Part shown: piece after piece, positions 51,141 through 60,627 of the stretch
How positions within the stretch are numbered: the stretch's first letter is position 1
Layout: each line of letters starts with the position of its first letter
NCBI RefSeq assembly: GCF_947253065.1
Contig: NZ_CAMXWS010000003.1
Location: 36,654-100,653 of the forward strand
Direction: 5' to 3'
DNA length: 64,000 nt
Source of the DNA: an uncultured Corynebacterium sp.
GTDB taxonomy: Bacteria > Actinomycetota > Actinomycetes > Mycobacteriales > Mycobacteriaceae
Made by a program: the position numbers and the translations under genes
Notes under the pieces: generated by a model
What the model saw: the letters and a program-made list of their open reading frames with translations, nothing else
Told to the model about the DNA's origin: nothing
Database searches by the model: none

Positions 51141-52034
51141 CTATTCCTGCACCTGCGGCCAGGCAGCAGAACCACCGGCCTCATCGCGGGGTTTGGAGCG
51201 CCAGGTGATTATGGCGCCGGCGAGCGCGACCATGGGGATGCCGATGAGCATGCGGGTGGTCAGCTCGTCGCCCTTGAATAACCAGCCGAGGATGGAACCG
51301 ACAACAGGATCGAGGGCGAAAAGCGTGCCGACGACCTGTGCAGAGGTGATTCGTGCTGCCACCGTGTCAGCGATATAGGGGATCACCACACCGATCAGGG
51401 CGGCGAGGGTGAGGATGAGCCAGGAGTTGGGGGAGACGTCGATAAGCGTCGGCGCGGCGATGGGAAGCGTGACGAGTGCTGCGACCGCGACGGAGATGGC
51501 CAGGTCGCTCATGCCACCGCCTTCGGCCTTGCCGACGCGCTCCGCGAAGACGGTGTACGCGGCGAAGAATGCGCCGGCGAGGAAACCGTAGATCAGGCCG
51601 ACGGGGTCCATGCCGGATGATGGCCCGGCGATAAGGACGACACCGATGAATGCGATGAGTGCCCAGCCGCGTTCGCGCCAGTACTTGAGGCCAAGAAATG
51701 ACACAAGGCACGGGCCGAGGAAATCCAGTGTGACCACAACACCTAGCGGGAGGCGGTCGACGGCAGCGAAGTAGAACTGGTTCATCGCGGCCATGGCGAT
51801 GCCGTAGATGCACGCATTGATCCAGCGCTGACGGGTGAAAGTGCGTACTGCCGGGCGGAATGCGACAAGCAGCATCACTGCCGCAATCAGCAAACGGAAA
51901 GTGGATACAGCAACTGTGCCGAGCCCCGCGAAGAGCGTTGAGGACACGATCGCTGAAGATTGAATGCCCAACGAGCCAATGAGAACGAGCACGACTGGGC
52001 GTAAATCGACTGCGTTGCTGTGTGCCTGAGCCAT
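51141..52034 (-). CDS. EamA/DMT transporter, RhtA-like exporter
   Basis: 297 aa, ten helices in two EamA repeats (first ending near residue 140). VVVTLDFLGPCLVSFLGLKYWRERG and VVGTLFALDPVVGSILGWLFKGD are RhtA-type motifs found in threonine/homoserine exporters. Homoserine genes hom and thrB lie only 7 kb away, which fits, but the substrate is inferred. ATG 52034 begins MAQAHSNAVD. One CGTCGATAAGC copy (51437) encodes LID. Confidence 0.8.
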   Translation of the reverse strand: MAQAHSNAVDLRPVVLVLIGSLGIQSSAIVSSTLFAGLGTVAVSTFRLLIAAVMLLVAFRPAVRTFTRQRWINACIYGIAMAAMNQFYFAAVDRLPLGVVVTLDFLGPCLVSFLGLKYWRERGWALIAFIGVVLIAGPSSGMDPVGLIYGFLAGAFFAAYTVFAERVGKAEGGGMSDLAISVAVAALVTLPIAAPTLIDVSPNSWLILTLAALIGVVIPYIADTVAARITSAQVVGTLFALDPVVGSILGWLFKGDELTTRMLIGIPMVALAGAIITWRSKPRDEAGGSAAWPQVQE

Positions 52035-52141
52035 GTGCCGCCTTCTTTGCCGGGGTAGTGAAGAACAAAGCCCCCACACGCGGCGGAGGAAAGACGGCTA
52101 CTGATCGTATCCCTATTGCGCAGAGGAGAGACAAATGGGGT

Positions 52142-52858
52142 TTAAACGCCGGCGAGCACGATGATTTCAACGAGCACGTTATTGCACATGTGCACGATGA
52201 AACCGGCCCACAAGGAGCGGTGCCACCTGGTCACGAGTGCGAAAGCGAGACCACCGAAGAACGTATAGACGATGGCAGCCGGTGCGATGTGTACGAGCCC
52301 GAACGCCAGGGAGGTCAGCAGCACGCTGGCCACCGCGGGCATCACAGTATCCAGGTACCCCATGATGAGGCGGCGGAAGACGACCTCCTCAAGGAACGGC
52401 CCGATCAACAGGTATGCGCCCAGTGTGAACAACACCAGTGCAGTACCAGTTCCAGCGGGACTCGACGCATCGGTGGATTCAATGCCGAGCAGTGGACGGA
52501 CGATCGACGTGCATACTGCAGAGCCAACAATTGCAACGGGAATCTGCCACAGCAGATGCCAGCCACGCTTACCCAGTGGGCGGAACCCGAGAGGAAGATT
52601 GCGGCGTCTCAGATACATCACCAATGCGATTGTGGGGATCACCAGTGAAAAGATGATCAACACTGGCAAGGCCGCTTTGATCCCGACGGGAAGATCTAGC
52701 GCTTTGAGCCCGAGGGCGGTGCCGATCAGCAACGCATAGACGGCGAGCATTGCAACCACGCCGACGATCATGTCCTTCAGCTGCGGGCGCACGCTGAGCG
52801 GATCGGATATTGCGCGGTCGACAGATGAGGCCATTTCTTCGTCGTACGGAGTGCTCAT
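52142..52858 (-). CDS. CPBP-family intramembrane metalloprotease
   Basis: 238 aa, about six helices. The three CPBP motifs are present: FLEEVVFRRLIM (EExxxR), FGLVHIAP (FxxxH) and HMCNN (HxxxN). These CAAX-protease-like enzymes cleave within membranes, and several act in bacteriocin self-immunity. ATG 52858 starts MSTPYDEE; an alternative 27 bp upstream is less likely. Single-gene unit. Confidence 0.85.
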   Translation of the reverse strand: MSTPYDEEMASSVDRAISDPLSVRPQLKDMIVGVVAMLAVYALLIGTALGLKALDLPVGIKAALPVLIIFSLVIPTIALVMYLRRRNLPLGFRPLGKRGWHLLWQIPVAIVGSAVCTSIVRPLLGIESTDASSPAGTGTALVLFTLGAYLLIGPFLEEVVFRRLIMGYLDTVMPAVASVLLTSLAFGLVHIAPAAIVYTFFGGLAFALVTRWHRSLWAGFIVHMCNNVLVEIIVLAGV

Positions 52859-53061
52859 TGCCCAAACTTTAGCAATGATGCGCATGCGTGAAGATCGGGC
52901 GTTTGTACTGCGCAGACAGCGATGAGGAAGGGCGGTGTTGTGGCTCCCAGCAAACAGGGAGAAAACACAGATGGAACAAGCATCAGTTAGTCATTGCGCT
53001 CAACGGTTGATGCCTCATAGTAGATCTTGCGCGCGACAAAGCGCGGCACGGGAAAATGACA

Positions 53062-53105
53062 GCAAATCGGCCCGCACCCCTTACAAACGGAAGGTGCGGG
53101 CCGAT
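53062..53105 (-). terminator. lutABC terminator
   Basis: Perfect 15-bp stem AAATCGGCCCGCACC / GGTGCGGGCCGATTT with a 14-nt loop, 14 bp past the lutC stop. On the minus strand GCTGTCATTTTCC follows. Confidence 0.85.
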
Positions 53106-53118
53106 TTGTGTGTGCGTG

Positions 53119-53757
53119 CTAATCGACGATCAACACAATCAAGTCACGCGGACCATGCACGCCCTCGACGCGGACAAGCTCAATATCCGAGGTGGCCGAC
53201 GGGCCAGAAATCAGCGTTGTCGGCAGCTCAGGGTTGAGTTTGGCGAACATCTCAGGAACGCCGTAGACCACCGAATCCATCGGAACGATGCACAGGTGGC
53301 GGTCGGGGACCAGGCTCAAAGCGCGGCGGCCGCACTTGCCGGCACCGCCTTCAGACTGAAGGCAGATGGTGCCAGTCTGGGCAGACGAGACGACGGAGCT
53401 GGTGACAACTGCGTCGACATCGTTCAGATCACGCGGATCCACTGCGACGTCGTCCGGCTGCGCATTACCGTCGAAAGACACGAACAGTTCGGCATCGAGG
53501 CCCTGCGCATAACGGACCTCTTTAGCATTGTTCTCGTTGAGGATCTCAGCAATCTTGCCGGGCAACTCAGCAGCAGAAACAGTGGAGACTTCTGCCTTGT
53601 AGTCCACGAGGCGATCAACGAGCATCTCGCGCAGCTCATCGCGGTTCAGAGGCGATTCCGTGCGGTAATTGCGTACCTGCTCGACACTCGCCGGGGAATC
53701 CGCCAGCTGGTGGGCGTTGCGGATGCGACCGAGGATCTCTTCTTTAGCAGTAGCCAT
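53119..53757 (-). CDS. lutC: L-lactate utilization protein LutC (LUD domain)
   Basis: 212 aa of the LUD/DUF162 family. It begins MATAKEEILGRIRNAHQLAD and ends in a beta-rich domain with LISGPSATSDIELVRVEGVHGP, the LUD signature. It is the third subunit of the LutABC complex that oxidises L-lactate to pyruvate. The ATG overlaps the lutB stop by one base (TAATG). Confidence 0.9.
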   Translation of the reverse strand: MATAKEEILGRIRNAHQLADSPASVEQVRNYRTESPLNRDELREMLVDRLVDYKAEVSTVSAAELPGKIAEILNENNAKEVRYAQGLDAELFVSFDGNAQPDDVAVDPRDLNDVDAVVTSSVVSSAQTGTICLQSEGGAGKCGRRALSLVPDRHLCIVPMDSVVYGVPEMFAKLNPELPTTLISGPSATSDIELVRVEGVHGPRDLIVLIVD

Positions 53758-55286
53758 TACTGGTCCTCCTTGCGTGTATGCACACCTTCAGCGCGAGCCT
53801 TGGCCATGAGATCCTTCGCCTCATCGGTCTCGAACCACTGGCGGAAGGACTTCTTCGGCGGCACAGCCACATCGCGGTAATTCGTCCAACCGGAAACTGG
53901 CGGCGGCATCTTGTTGATCACACCGTTGAACCCACCGAGCACGCGGCCAGCAGCAACCATGCGCACGGCCTTGTCCCACAACTTGGAGTGGCCCCACAGC
54001 TGACCGATGGCAGCGAACATCGCGCCTTCCATTGCGGGACGGTGGTTCTCCACCTTCTGGTGACGCATCTCCAACAGGACGTCGGTGATCGGGATCTTGA
54101 CAGGGCAGACCTCATCACAACGACCGCACAGCGAGGACGCGTACGGCAGGGAAGCGGTCACATCGTCGGCAGAATCCATGCCGGCGAGCTGCGGGGTGAG
54201 AATTGCGCCGATCGGGCCTGGGTAAACCGAACCGTAGGCGTGACCACCAGCGCGCTCGTAGACCGGGCACACATTCAGGCAGGCAGAGCAGCGAATGCAC
54301 TTCAAGGCTTCGCGGCCGATCTCATTGGACAGGGCAGCGGTGCGGCCATTGTCCACGAGCACGATGTGGAAGTCCTGCGGGCCATCATTTTCCGTCACAC
54401 CCGACCAGATCGAGGTGTACGGATTCATGCGCTCGCCTGTCGACGAACGCGGCAACAGCTGCATGAACACACCCAGATCCTCGTACTTAGGCAGGATCTT
54501 CTCAATGCCCATGACGGTGATCAGGGTCTCCGGCAGGGTCAGGCACATACGGCCGTTGCCCTCGGATTCGACGATGGAGACCGAACCGGTCTCCGCGATA
54601 CCGAAGTTGCAGCCTGAGATGGCCACCTTGGCCTTCATGAACTGCTCGCGGAGGAATTTGCGGGAAGCCTCCGCCAGCACCGCAGGCTCAGCAGTCAGAT
54701 CGTCGCCAGCACCGGGCATCTTCTCGGTGAAGATGTCGCGAATCTCCGCACGGTTGCGGTGAATAGCGGGGACGACGATGTGAGACGGGAAATCGTCGCC
54801 AAGCTGCACAATAAGCTCAGCCAAGTCCGTCTCACGCGCGCTGATGCCGTTTTCTTCTAGGACATCGTTCAGCGCGATCTCCTGGGTGGCCATCGACTTG
54901 ATCTTCACAACATCGGTCTCGCCGGTCTTCTTGATCAAGTCGGTGACAATCTGCGACGCCTCCTTGGAGTCACGTGCCCAGTGGACGTGTCCGCCACGCT
55001 TGGTCACGTTCTCCTCAAACTGCTCCAGCAACTCCGGCAGGCGAGCGAGCGTATCACGCTTGATGGTTGAACCAGCCTCGCGCAGGTCCTGCCAGTCATC
55101 AAGCTCGCTGACAACTCCCTGGCGCTTCAAGCGGATCTGGGTGGTGGCGTAATTCAGATTGCGACGCTGAGTTGAGTTATTCAGCTCAGTTTTGGCGTTC
55201 TTCTGAAATTTGTCGTGTTCGCGGAAGTGCCCCAAGTCACTCGGAGCATGGGGTGGCATCGTCGGGGTACCAAGTCCGACCTTCAC
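53757..55286 (-). CDS. lutB: L-lactate utilization iron-sulfur protein LutB
   Basis: 509 aa. The LUD-like N-domain includes HVHWARDSKEASQIV and the conserved AISGCNFGIAETGS segment. The C-domain carries two ferredoxin-type clusters: CIRCSACLNVCPVYERAGG and CGRCDEVCPVKIP. It hands electrons from lactate oxidation to further carriers. GTG 55286 starts in a 4-bp overlap (GTGA) with lutA, with AAGGAG 8 nt upstream; the longer frame to 55328 overlaps lutA more and is rejected. Confidence 0.92.
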   Translation of the reverse strand: MKVGLGTPTMPPHAPSDLGHFREHDKFQKNAKTELNNSTQRRNLNYATTQIRLKRQGVVSELDDWQDLREAGSTIKRDTLARLPELLEQFEENVTKRGGHVHWARDSKEASQIVTDLIKKTGETDVVKIKSMATQEIALNDVLEENGISARETDLAELIVQLGDDFPSHIVVPAIHRNRAEIRDIFTEKMPGAGDDLTAEPAVLAEASRKFLREQFMKAKVAISGCNFGIAETGSVSIVESEGNGRMCLTLPETLITVMGIEKILPKYEDLGVFMQLLPRSSTGERMNPYTSIWSGVTENDGPQDFHIVLVDNGRTAALSNEIGREALKCIRCSACLNVCPVYERAGGHAYGSVYPGPIGAILTPQLAGMDSADDVTASLPYASSLCGRCDEVCPVKIPITDVLLEMRHQKVENHRPAMEGAMFAAIGQLWGHSKLWDKAVRMVAAGRVLGGFNGVINKMPPPVSGWTNYRDVAVPPKKSFRQWFETDEAKDLMAKARAEGVHTRKEDQ

Positions 55287-56068
55287 AGCATCTTCTCCTT
55301 CGTGTACGCGGCGGACTCTGGAGTCCACGGATTCTCACGGGTGGAGGCAAGGATCTCAGCGAGGTGGATCGCACGAATGCCGGTGTGCTGGCGAGACATG
55401 GCGCCACCAATATTCATCAGGCACGACGAGTCACCCGCCGTGACGTATTCCGCCTGGGTGTCCTTGATGTGGCGCACCTTGTCCGAGACCATCGCAGCTG
55501 AAGTATCAGAGTTCTTCACTGCGAAGGTGCCGCCGAAACCACAGCACTCCTCAATATTCTCCAACTCGACAAGTTCGAGGCCGTCGACTGCCTTGAGCAG
55601 ATCAGTCGGGCGGTCGCCGACCTTGATGAAGCGGCGGGAGTGGCAGGTGGAGTGATATGTCACGCGGTGCGGGAAGAAAGCACCCACATCGGTAGTACCC
55701 ATGACATCGACGATGAACTCGGAGAGGTCCAGGGTCTTCTTCGTAGTTTTCTTGGTGCCGGCAACGAGCTCTTTGGAGCCGTAGCGCTCCGCGATGCGGG
55801 TGTGCTGTTCGCGCACTGCACCGGTGCAGGAGCCGGACGGGGTGACAACATAATCAATGGAATCGTCGGCAAAAGCGTCGACGTAATTTTCAATCATGGG
55901 CACCGTCTCTTTCTGGTACCCAGTATTGATATGCATTTGGCCGCAGCAGGTTTGCTCCGGCGGGAAGACGACCTCACATCCAAGTCGAGATAGGACGATG
56001 GCAGCCGCCTTGTGTGCATCGGGGAACAATGCGTCTCCAATGCAGGTGGAAAATAGGGCTACGCGCAC
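55283..56068 (-). CDS. lutA: L-lactate utilization protein LutA (Cys-rich CCG domains)
   Basis: 261 aa of the glycolate/lactate oxidase Fe-S subunit family. Two CCG domains: STCIGD ... EQTCCGQMHINTG and STCHSRRF ... ECCGFGGTFA, binding heterodisulfide-reductase type clusters. First gene of lutABC, minus strand. GTG 56068 has AAAGGAG eight nt upstream and decides the start; the extension to 56167 runs over the argS promoter. The gap of 62 bp to argS holds both promoters. Confidence 0.92.
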   Translation of the reverse strand: MRVALFSTCIGDALFPDAHKAAAIVLSRLGCEVVFPPEQTCCGQMHINTGYQKETVPMIENYVDAFADDSIDYVVTPSGSCTGAVREQHTRIAERYGSKELVAGTKKTTKKTLDLSEFIVDVMGTTDVGAFFPHRVTYHSTCHSRRFIKVGDRPTDLLKAVDGLELVELENIEECCGFGGTFAVKNSDTSAAMVSDKVRHIKDTQAEYVTAGDSSCLMNIGGAMSRQHTGIRAIHLAEILASTRENPWTPESAAYTKEKML

Positions 56069-56130
56069 TGATTGGCTCCTTTCTGGGTAAGTTGCCGGGC
56101 AGTGGCTACCTTCAATTAAACTCCTTTGCC

Positions 56131-57783
56131 ATGACGCCTGCTGATCTGACTTCCACTGTTCGCTCAATCACTGTCCAGACGCTGGACGAACGCGGCCTCG
56201 ACTCGACGGTCGTCCCCGACGTTGTCACTGTTGAGCGACCCCGCAACCCGGAGCACGGCGACTACGCAACGAATATCGCGCTCCAGGTGGCCAAGAAGGC
56301 GGGCACGAATCCGCGGGAGCTTGCGCAGTGGCTTTGCGACGCATTGGCGAACCGCCCCGAGATCGACTCCGCCGAGGTCGCAGGCCCAGGCTTCATCAAT
56401 CTCCGCCTCGGTGCAGCTGCCACGGGTGGCATCGTGGCCGACATCCTTGAAAAGGGTCCATCTTTCGGCGGATCTGATCTGCTGGCTGATGCGAAGATCA
56501 ACCTTGAATTCGTCTCCGCGAATCCGACTGGTCCGATCCACCTTGGTGGTACCCGTTGGGCAGCCGTCGGTGATTCCCTCGGCCGTGTCCTGGAATTCTC
56601 CGGTGCTTCGGTGACCCGTGAGTACTACTTCAACGACCACGGTGGCCAGATCGACCGCTTTGCACGGTCGCTCGTTGCAGCAGCCAAGGGCGAGCCGACC
56701 CCGGAAGACGGTTACGGCGGGGAGTACATCCAGGAGATTGCGCGTGCGGTCGTCGATAAGCGTCCTGATGCTCTCGACGGTGATGCCTCAACTGTCCAGG
56801 AAGCGTTCCGCGCTGAGGGCGTGGAAATGATGTTTGAGCAGATCAAGCAGTCTTTGCACGATTTCGGTACCGATTTCGATGTGTTCTTCCACGAGAACTC
56901 ACTGTTTGAATCCGGCGCTGTGGACCGTGCAATCCAGACTCTGAAGGACAACGGCAACCTCTATGAGGCTGACGGCGCGTGGTGGCTGCGTTCCACTGAT
57001 TTCGGTGATGACAAGGACCGCGTGGTGCTCAAGTCCGACGGTGATGCTGCGTACATCGCTGGCGATATCGCGTATGTGGCAGACAAATTTGATCGTGGCC
57101 ACACGCTAGCGATCTACATGCTCGGTGCGGATCACCACGGCTATATCGCGCGTCTGCGTGCCGCTGCTCAGGCTTTGGGCTATGACCCGGAAGCCGTCGA
57201 GGTTCTGATCGGGCAGATGGTCAACCTTGTCCGCGACGGCAAGCCTGTGAAGATGTCCAAGCGTGCTGGCACCGTGATCACTCTCGACGACTTGGTCGAC
57301 CTGATTGGCCGTGATGCTGCGCGTTACTCGCTTGTGCGCTCCTCGGTCGATTCCACGTTGGATATTGACCTGGACCTGTGGGAGAAGCAGTCCAACGACA
57401 ACCCGGTCTACTACGTCCAATACGGACACACGCGTCTTGCGTCCATCGAGCGTAAGGCGGCTGAAGCGGGCGTGTCCGCGGATGGCGCTGACCTGTCGCT
57501 GCTGACCCATGAGAAGGAAGGCGACCTGATTCGCACCCTCGGTGAATTCCCCGCTGTGGTCAAGGCTGCTGCGGAGCTGCGCGAGCCACACCGTATCGCG
57601 CGCTACGCCGAGGAACTGGCCAGCGTCTTCCACAAGTTCTACGACGCATGCCAGATCCTGCCCAAGGCTGGCGAAGATGCAGAACCGATCCACGCTGCGC
57701 GTCTGGCGCTCGCCTCCGCATCGCGCCAGGTGCTTGCGAATGCCCTGCGCCTGCTGGGCATTACCGCGCCGGAAAGGATGTAA
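56131..57783 (+). CDS. argS: arginyl-tRNA synthetase
   Basis: 550-aa class Ia synthetase. The HIGH equivalent is NPTGPIHLGGTRWA (HLGG), and the KMSKS loop VKMSKRAGT. The N-terminal Add-1 tRNA-binding domain covers about the first 110 residues, the DALR anticodon-binding domain the last 130. It charges tRNA-Arg in the cytosol. The ATG at 56131 begins MTPADLTSTVRS. Three bases separate it from lysA, forming the argS-lysA operon known from C. glutamicum. Confidence 0.96.
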   Translation: MTPADLTSTVRSITVQTLDERGLDSTVVPDVVTVERPRNPEHGDYATNIALQVAKKAGTNPRELAQWLCDALANRPEIDSAEVAGPGFINLRLGAAATGGIVADILEKGPSFGGSDLLADAKINLEFVSANPTGPIHLGGTRWAAVGDSLGRVLEFSGASVTREYYFNDHGGQIDRFARSLVAAAKGEPTPEDGYGGEYIQEIARAVVDKRPDALDGDASTVQEAFRAEGVEMMFEQIKQSLHDFGTDFDVFFHENSLFESGAVDRAIQTLKDNGNLYEADGAWWLRSTDFGDDKDRVVLKSDGDAAYIAGDIAYVADKFDRGHTLAIYMLGADHHGYIARLRAAAQALGYDPEAVEVLIGQMVNLVRDGKPVKMSKRAGTVITLDDLVDLIGRDAARYSLVRSSVDSTLDIDLDLWEKQSNDNPVYYVQYGHTRLASIERKAAEAGVSADGADLSLLTHEKEGDLIRTLGEFPAVVKAAAELREPHRIARYAEELASVFHKFYDACQILPKAGEDAEPIHAARLALASASRQVLANALRLLGITAPERM

Positions 57784-57786
57784 AGC

Positions 57787-59196
57787 ATGCTCGATCCCGT
57801 CCTGAATACGGCGAATCTGTCGCGCGATGACCTTCTGCGCATGCGCCACCAGGAGGCTGGTTGCTTCAATGATCTGCCCGCGCATGTTTGGCCACGCAAT
57901 GCCTCCCGCAATGACGACGGCACAGTCTCCATCGCCGGCGTCTCCCTGACCGAGATTGCCGCTGAATACGGCACTCCCGTCATGGTCGTCGACGAGGACG
58001 ATTTTCGTTCCCGCTGCCGTGACATGGCTCGTGCGTATGGCGATCCGGCGCACGTGCACTATGCGGCGAAGGCATTCCTGACTACCCGGATTGCCAAGTG
58101 GGTGGCTGAAGAAGGTCTGGCTCTTGATGTCGCGAGTGAAAACGAGCTGCTCATTGCACTTGCTGCTGATTTTCCGGCTGAGCGCATCACCGCGCACGGC
58201 AACAGCAAATCCGATTCTTTCCTGCGCCGCTGCGTGACCAATGGTGTGGGCCATGTGGTGATTGACTCCCACCAGGAGCTCGACGCACTCGAGCGCATTG
58301 CCGGGGAAGAGGGTGTCGTCCAAGACGTGTTCATTCGCGTCAAGCCTGGTGTGGAGGCGCACACCCACGAGTTCATCGCTACTAGCCACGAGGACCAGAA
58401 ATTCGGACTCTCTCTGGCTTCAGGCTCCGCATTCTTGGCTGCACAGACCGCGCACGCCGCGTCGAATGTGCGCCTGACCGGCCTGCACTGCCACGTCGGC
58501 TCCCAGGTTTTTGATGCTGAAGGCTTTAAGCTGGCCGCCTCCCGCGTGCTGGGCTTGTACGCCAAGATCTACCGCGAACTCGGCGTGGAGCTGGAGTACC
58601 TCGACCTGGGCGGCGGCTACGGCATTGCCTACACCGTCGAGGAGGAGCCGCTCAACGTCGAAGCTGTTGCACGCGATCTGCTCCGCGCAGTCAATGAAGC
58701 AGCAGGCGATCTGGGCATTGTCCCGCCACAGGTGATTGTTGAGCCGGGTCGCGCAATCGCCGGTCCCGCTGCTGTGACTGTCTACTCGGTTGGCACCGTC
58801 AAAGACGTCCACGTCACTGACGAAGCTACGCGCCGCTACATCGCTGTCGACGGCGGAATGAGCGATAATATTCGTACCGCTCTGTACGGAGCTGAGTACG
58901 ACGCGCGCGTGATCAATCGCCTCACACAAGGCGCGCCACACGCGACGCGTCTTGTCGGATCGCACTGTGAATCCGGCGATATTTTGATCAATAATGCCCT
59001 CTGGCCTGACGATATTGCGCCCGGCGACCTGATCGCCCTTGCCGCCACGGGGGCCTACTGCTTCTCCATGGCATCAAATTACAACTGCTTCGGACGCCCC
59101 GCCGTAGTCAGTGTGCGCGATGGGGAAGTGACCCCAATGATCCGCCGAGAGACGGTCGAAGATCTACTTGCCCGCGAGGTTTTTGTAGACTCTTAG
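57787..59196 (+). CDS. lysA: diaminopimelate decarboxylase
   Basis: 469-aa fold-type III PLP enzyme that converts meso-diaminopimelate to L-lysine. The PLP lysine is in HVHYAAKAFLT, with the phosphate loop LGGGYGIAY, the HCHVGSQ strand, EPGRAIAGPA, and the C-terminal substrate Cys region GSHCESGDIL. ATG 57787 starts 3 bp after argS with AAGGA about 10 nt upstream. dapE at the left edge belongs to the same pathway. Confidence 0.97.
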   Translation: MLDPVLNTANLSRDDLLRMRHQEAGCFNDLPAHVWPRNASRNDDGTVSIAGVSLTEIAAEYGTPVMVVDEDDFRSRCRDMARAYGDPAHVHYAAKAFLTTRIAKWVAEEGLALDVASENELLIALAADFPAERITAHGNSKSDSFLRRCVTNGVGHVVIDSHQELDALERIAGEEGVVQDVFIRVKPGVEAHTHEFIATSHEDQKFGLSLASGSAFLAAQTAHAASNVRLTGLHCHVGSQVFDAEGFKLAASRVLGLYAKIYRELGVELEYLDLGGGYGIAYTVEEEPLNVEAVARDLLRAVNEAAGDLGIVPPQVIVEPGRAIAGPAAVTVYSVGTVKDVHVTDEATRRYIAVDGGMSDNIRTALYGAEYDARVINRLTQGAPHATRLVGSHCESGDILINNALWPDDIAPGDLIALAATGAYCFSMASNYNCFGRPAVVSVRDGEVTPMIRRETVEDLLAREVFVDS

Positions 59197-59271
59197 AGCA
59201 TTGCGTCCGCAACGGCCGTTTCCACCGCCACCATGGTGAAAAACAGCCGTCAACTACGACACAGGAGAACC

Positions 59272-60624
59272 ATGACTGCGTTGAGCGCCGAAGGAAGGAA
59301 CGGAAACTACCCCGGTAAGGGCATCGGGCAACCCGTGGGGGTTGCCGTGCTCGGTATGGGTACCGTCGGTACTGAGGTCCTGCGCCTGATTAATGAGTTC
59401 TCTTCCAACCTGGAAAACCGCATCGGCGGCCCGATCGACGTCCGTGGCGTTGCGGTTTCTGACCTGAGCAAGAAGCGCGACGTTCTCGATCACTTCCCGG
59501 ACATCACGCTCACCGATAACGCACGCGAACTGATTGATCGCGACGATATCGACGTTGTCGTTGAGGTCATCGGTGGCATCGACTACCCGCGTGAGCTGGT
59601 GCTCGCCGCTCTCAAGGCGGGCAAGTCCGTCGTCACTGCGAATAAGGCGCTCATCGCCGCACACGCTGACGAGCTTTCCGACGCTGCTAATGAGGCCGGC
59701 GTCGACCTCTACTACGAGGCTGCCGTTGCTGCCGCGATCCCGGTCGTGGGCATGCTGCGCCGCTCCCTGGCCGGTGACCAGGTCCAGCGCATCTCCGGCA
59801 TTGTCAACGGCACCACCAACTTCGTGCTCGACGCGATGGCATCCACCGGTATGTCCTACGAGGAAGCACTTGCCGAGGCCACCCGCCTGGGCTACGCCGA
59901 GGCCGATCCGACCGCTGACGTCGAGGGCCACGACGCCGCTTCCAAGGCTGCCATCATGGCCTCCATGGGCTTCCACACCCGCGTCACCTACGACGATGTC
60001 CATGCCGAAGGCATCACCAATATCACGGCCGAAGATATTGAAGCCGCGCGCGAAGCCGGCTTCACCATCAAGCTGCTTGCCATTTGCGAGAGGCTTATCG
60101 ACGACGCCGGTAACACCTCCGTCTCCGCCCGCGTCCACCCGACGCTGGTGCCGAATGAGCACCCGCTGGCGACCGTCGATAAGTCTTATAATGCTGTGTT
60201 CGTCGAAGCTGAAGCTGCAGGTCGCCTGATGTTCTACGGCAATGGTGCCGGCGGTGCGCCGACCGCTTCTGCCGTGCTCGGCGACCTGGTCGGTGCCGCG
60301 CGCAACAAGATCCACGGTGGTCGTGCTCCGGCTGAAAACCCGTACGCGCACTACCCGATCGCGGACTTCGGCGATGTGCCGACCCGCTACCACATTGACA
60401 TGTCCGTGGTGGATCGTGCCGGTGTGCTCGCTGAGATCTCCCGCCGCTTTGCCGCGCAGGATATCTCCATTTCGGCAGTGCGCCAGGAGGAGTCAGGGAA
60501 TGATTCCCGTCTGATCGTGGTCACCCACTCCTCGCTGGAGCGCAAGCTTGCCGGAATTGTCGACGAGCTGCGTGACATCGAAGAGGTCAAGGCCATCAAC
60601 TCCGTCATCCGTTTGGGTGCTTAG
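59272..60624 (+). CDS. hom: homoserine dehydrogenase
   Basis: 450 aa. It reduces aspartate semialdehyde to homoserine, the branch to threonine and methionine. The N-terminal NAD(P) site is VAVLGMGTVGTEV, followed by VTANKALIAAH, the catalytic strand NGTTNFVLDAM and EADPTADVEGHDAASK. A C-terminal ACT domain (HIDMSVVDRAGVLAEISRRF) mediates threonine feedback inhibition. ATG 59272 has AGGAGA eight nt upstream. The 75-bp gap after lysA contains a GGCCG-rich inverted repeat and probably its promoter. Confidence 0.97.
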   Translation: MTALSAEGRNGNYPGKGIGQPVGVAVLGMGTVGTEVLRLINEFSSNLENRIGGPIDVRGVAVSDLSKKRDVLDHFPDITLTDNARELIDRDDIDVVVEVIGGIDYPRELVLAALKAGKSVVTANKALIAAHADELSDAANEAGVDLYYEAAVAAAIPVVGMLRRSLAGDQVQRISGIVNGTTNFVLDAMASTGMSYEEALAEATRLGYAEADPTADVEGHDAASKAAIMASMGFHTRVTYDDVHAEGITNITAEDIEAAREAGFTIKLLAICERLIDDAGNTSVSARVHPTLVPNEHPLATVDKSYNAVFVEAEAAGRLMFYGNGAGGAPTASAVLGDLVGAARNKIHGGRAPAENPYAHYPIADFGDVPTRYHIDMSVVDRAGVLAEISRRFAAQDISISAVRQEESGNDSRLIVVTHSSLERKLAGIVDELRDIEEVKAINSVIRLGA

Positions 60625-60627
60625 AAC

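Larger units (their letters stand above)
3098..60103. repeat. 17 dispersed exact copies of the 11-mer CGTCGATAAGC
   Basis: Plus-strand copies start at 3098, 9551, 14766, 19645, 20591, 26785, 38036, 51437 and 56751. Copies read as GCTTATCGACG on the plus strand start at 3323, 6791, 8273, 10329, 22238, 42516, 43557 and 60093. Eleven encode Leu-Ile-Asp, five Val-Asp-Lys and one Ala-Tyr-Arg-Arg. The base after the motif is G in 10 of 17. Confidence 0.9.

Noticed and set aside
59233..59271. In-frame upstream extension of hom or a leader peptide attenuator
   Set aside because: ATG 59272 has a good ribosome site. The short upstream frame is basic, without runs of Thr or Met codons and without a clear terminator/antiterminator pair.
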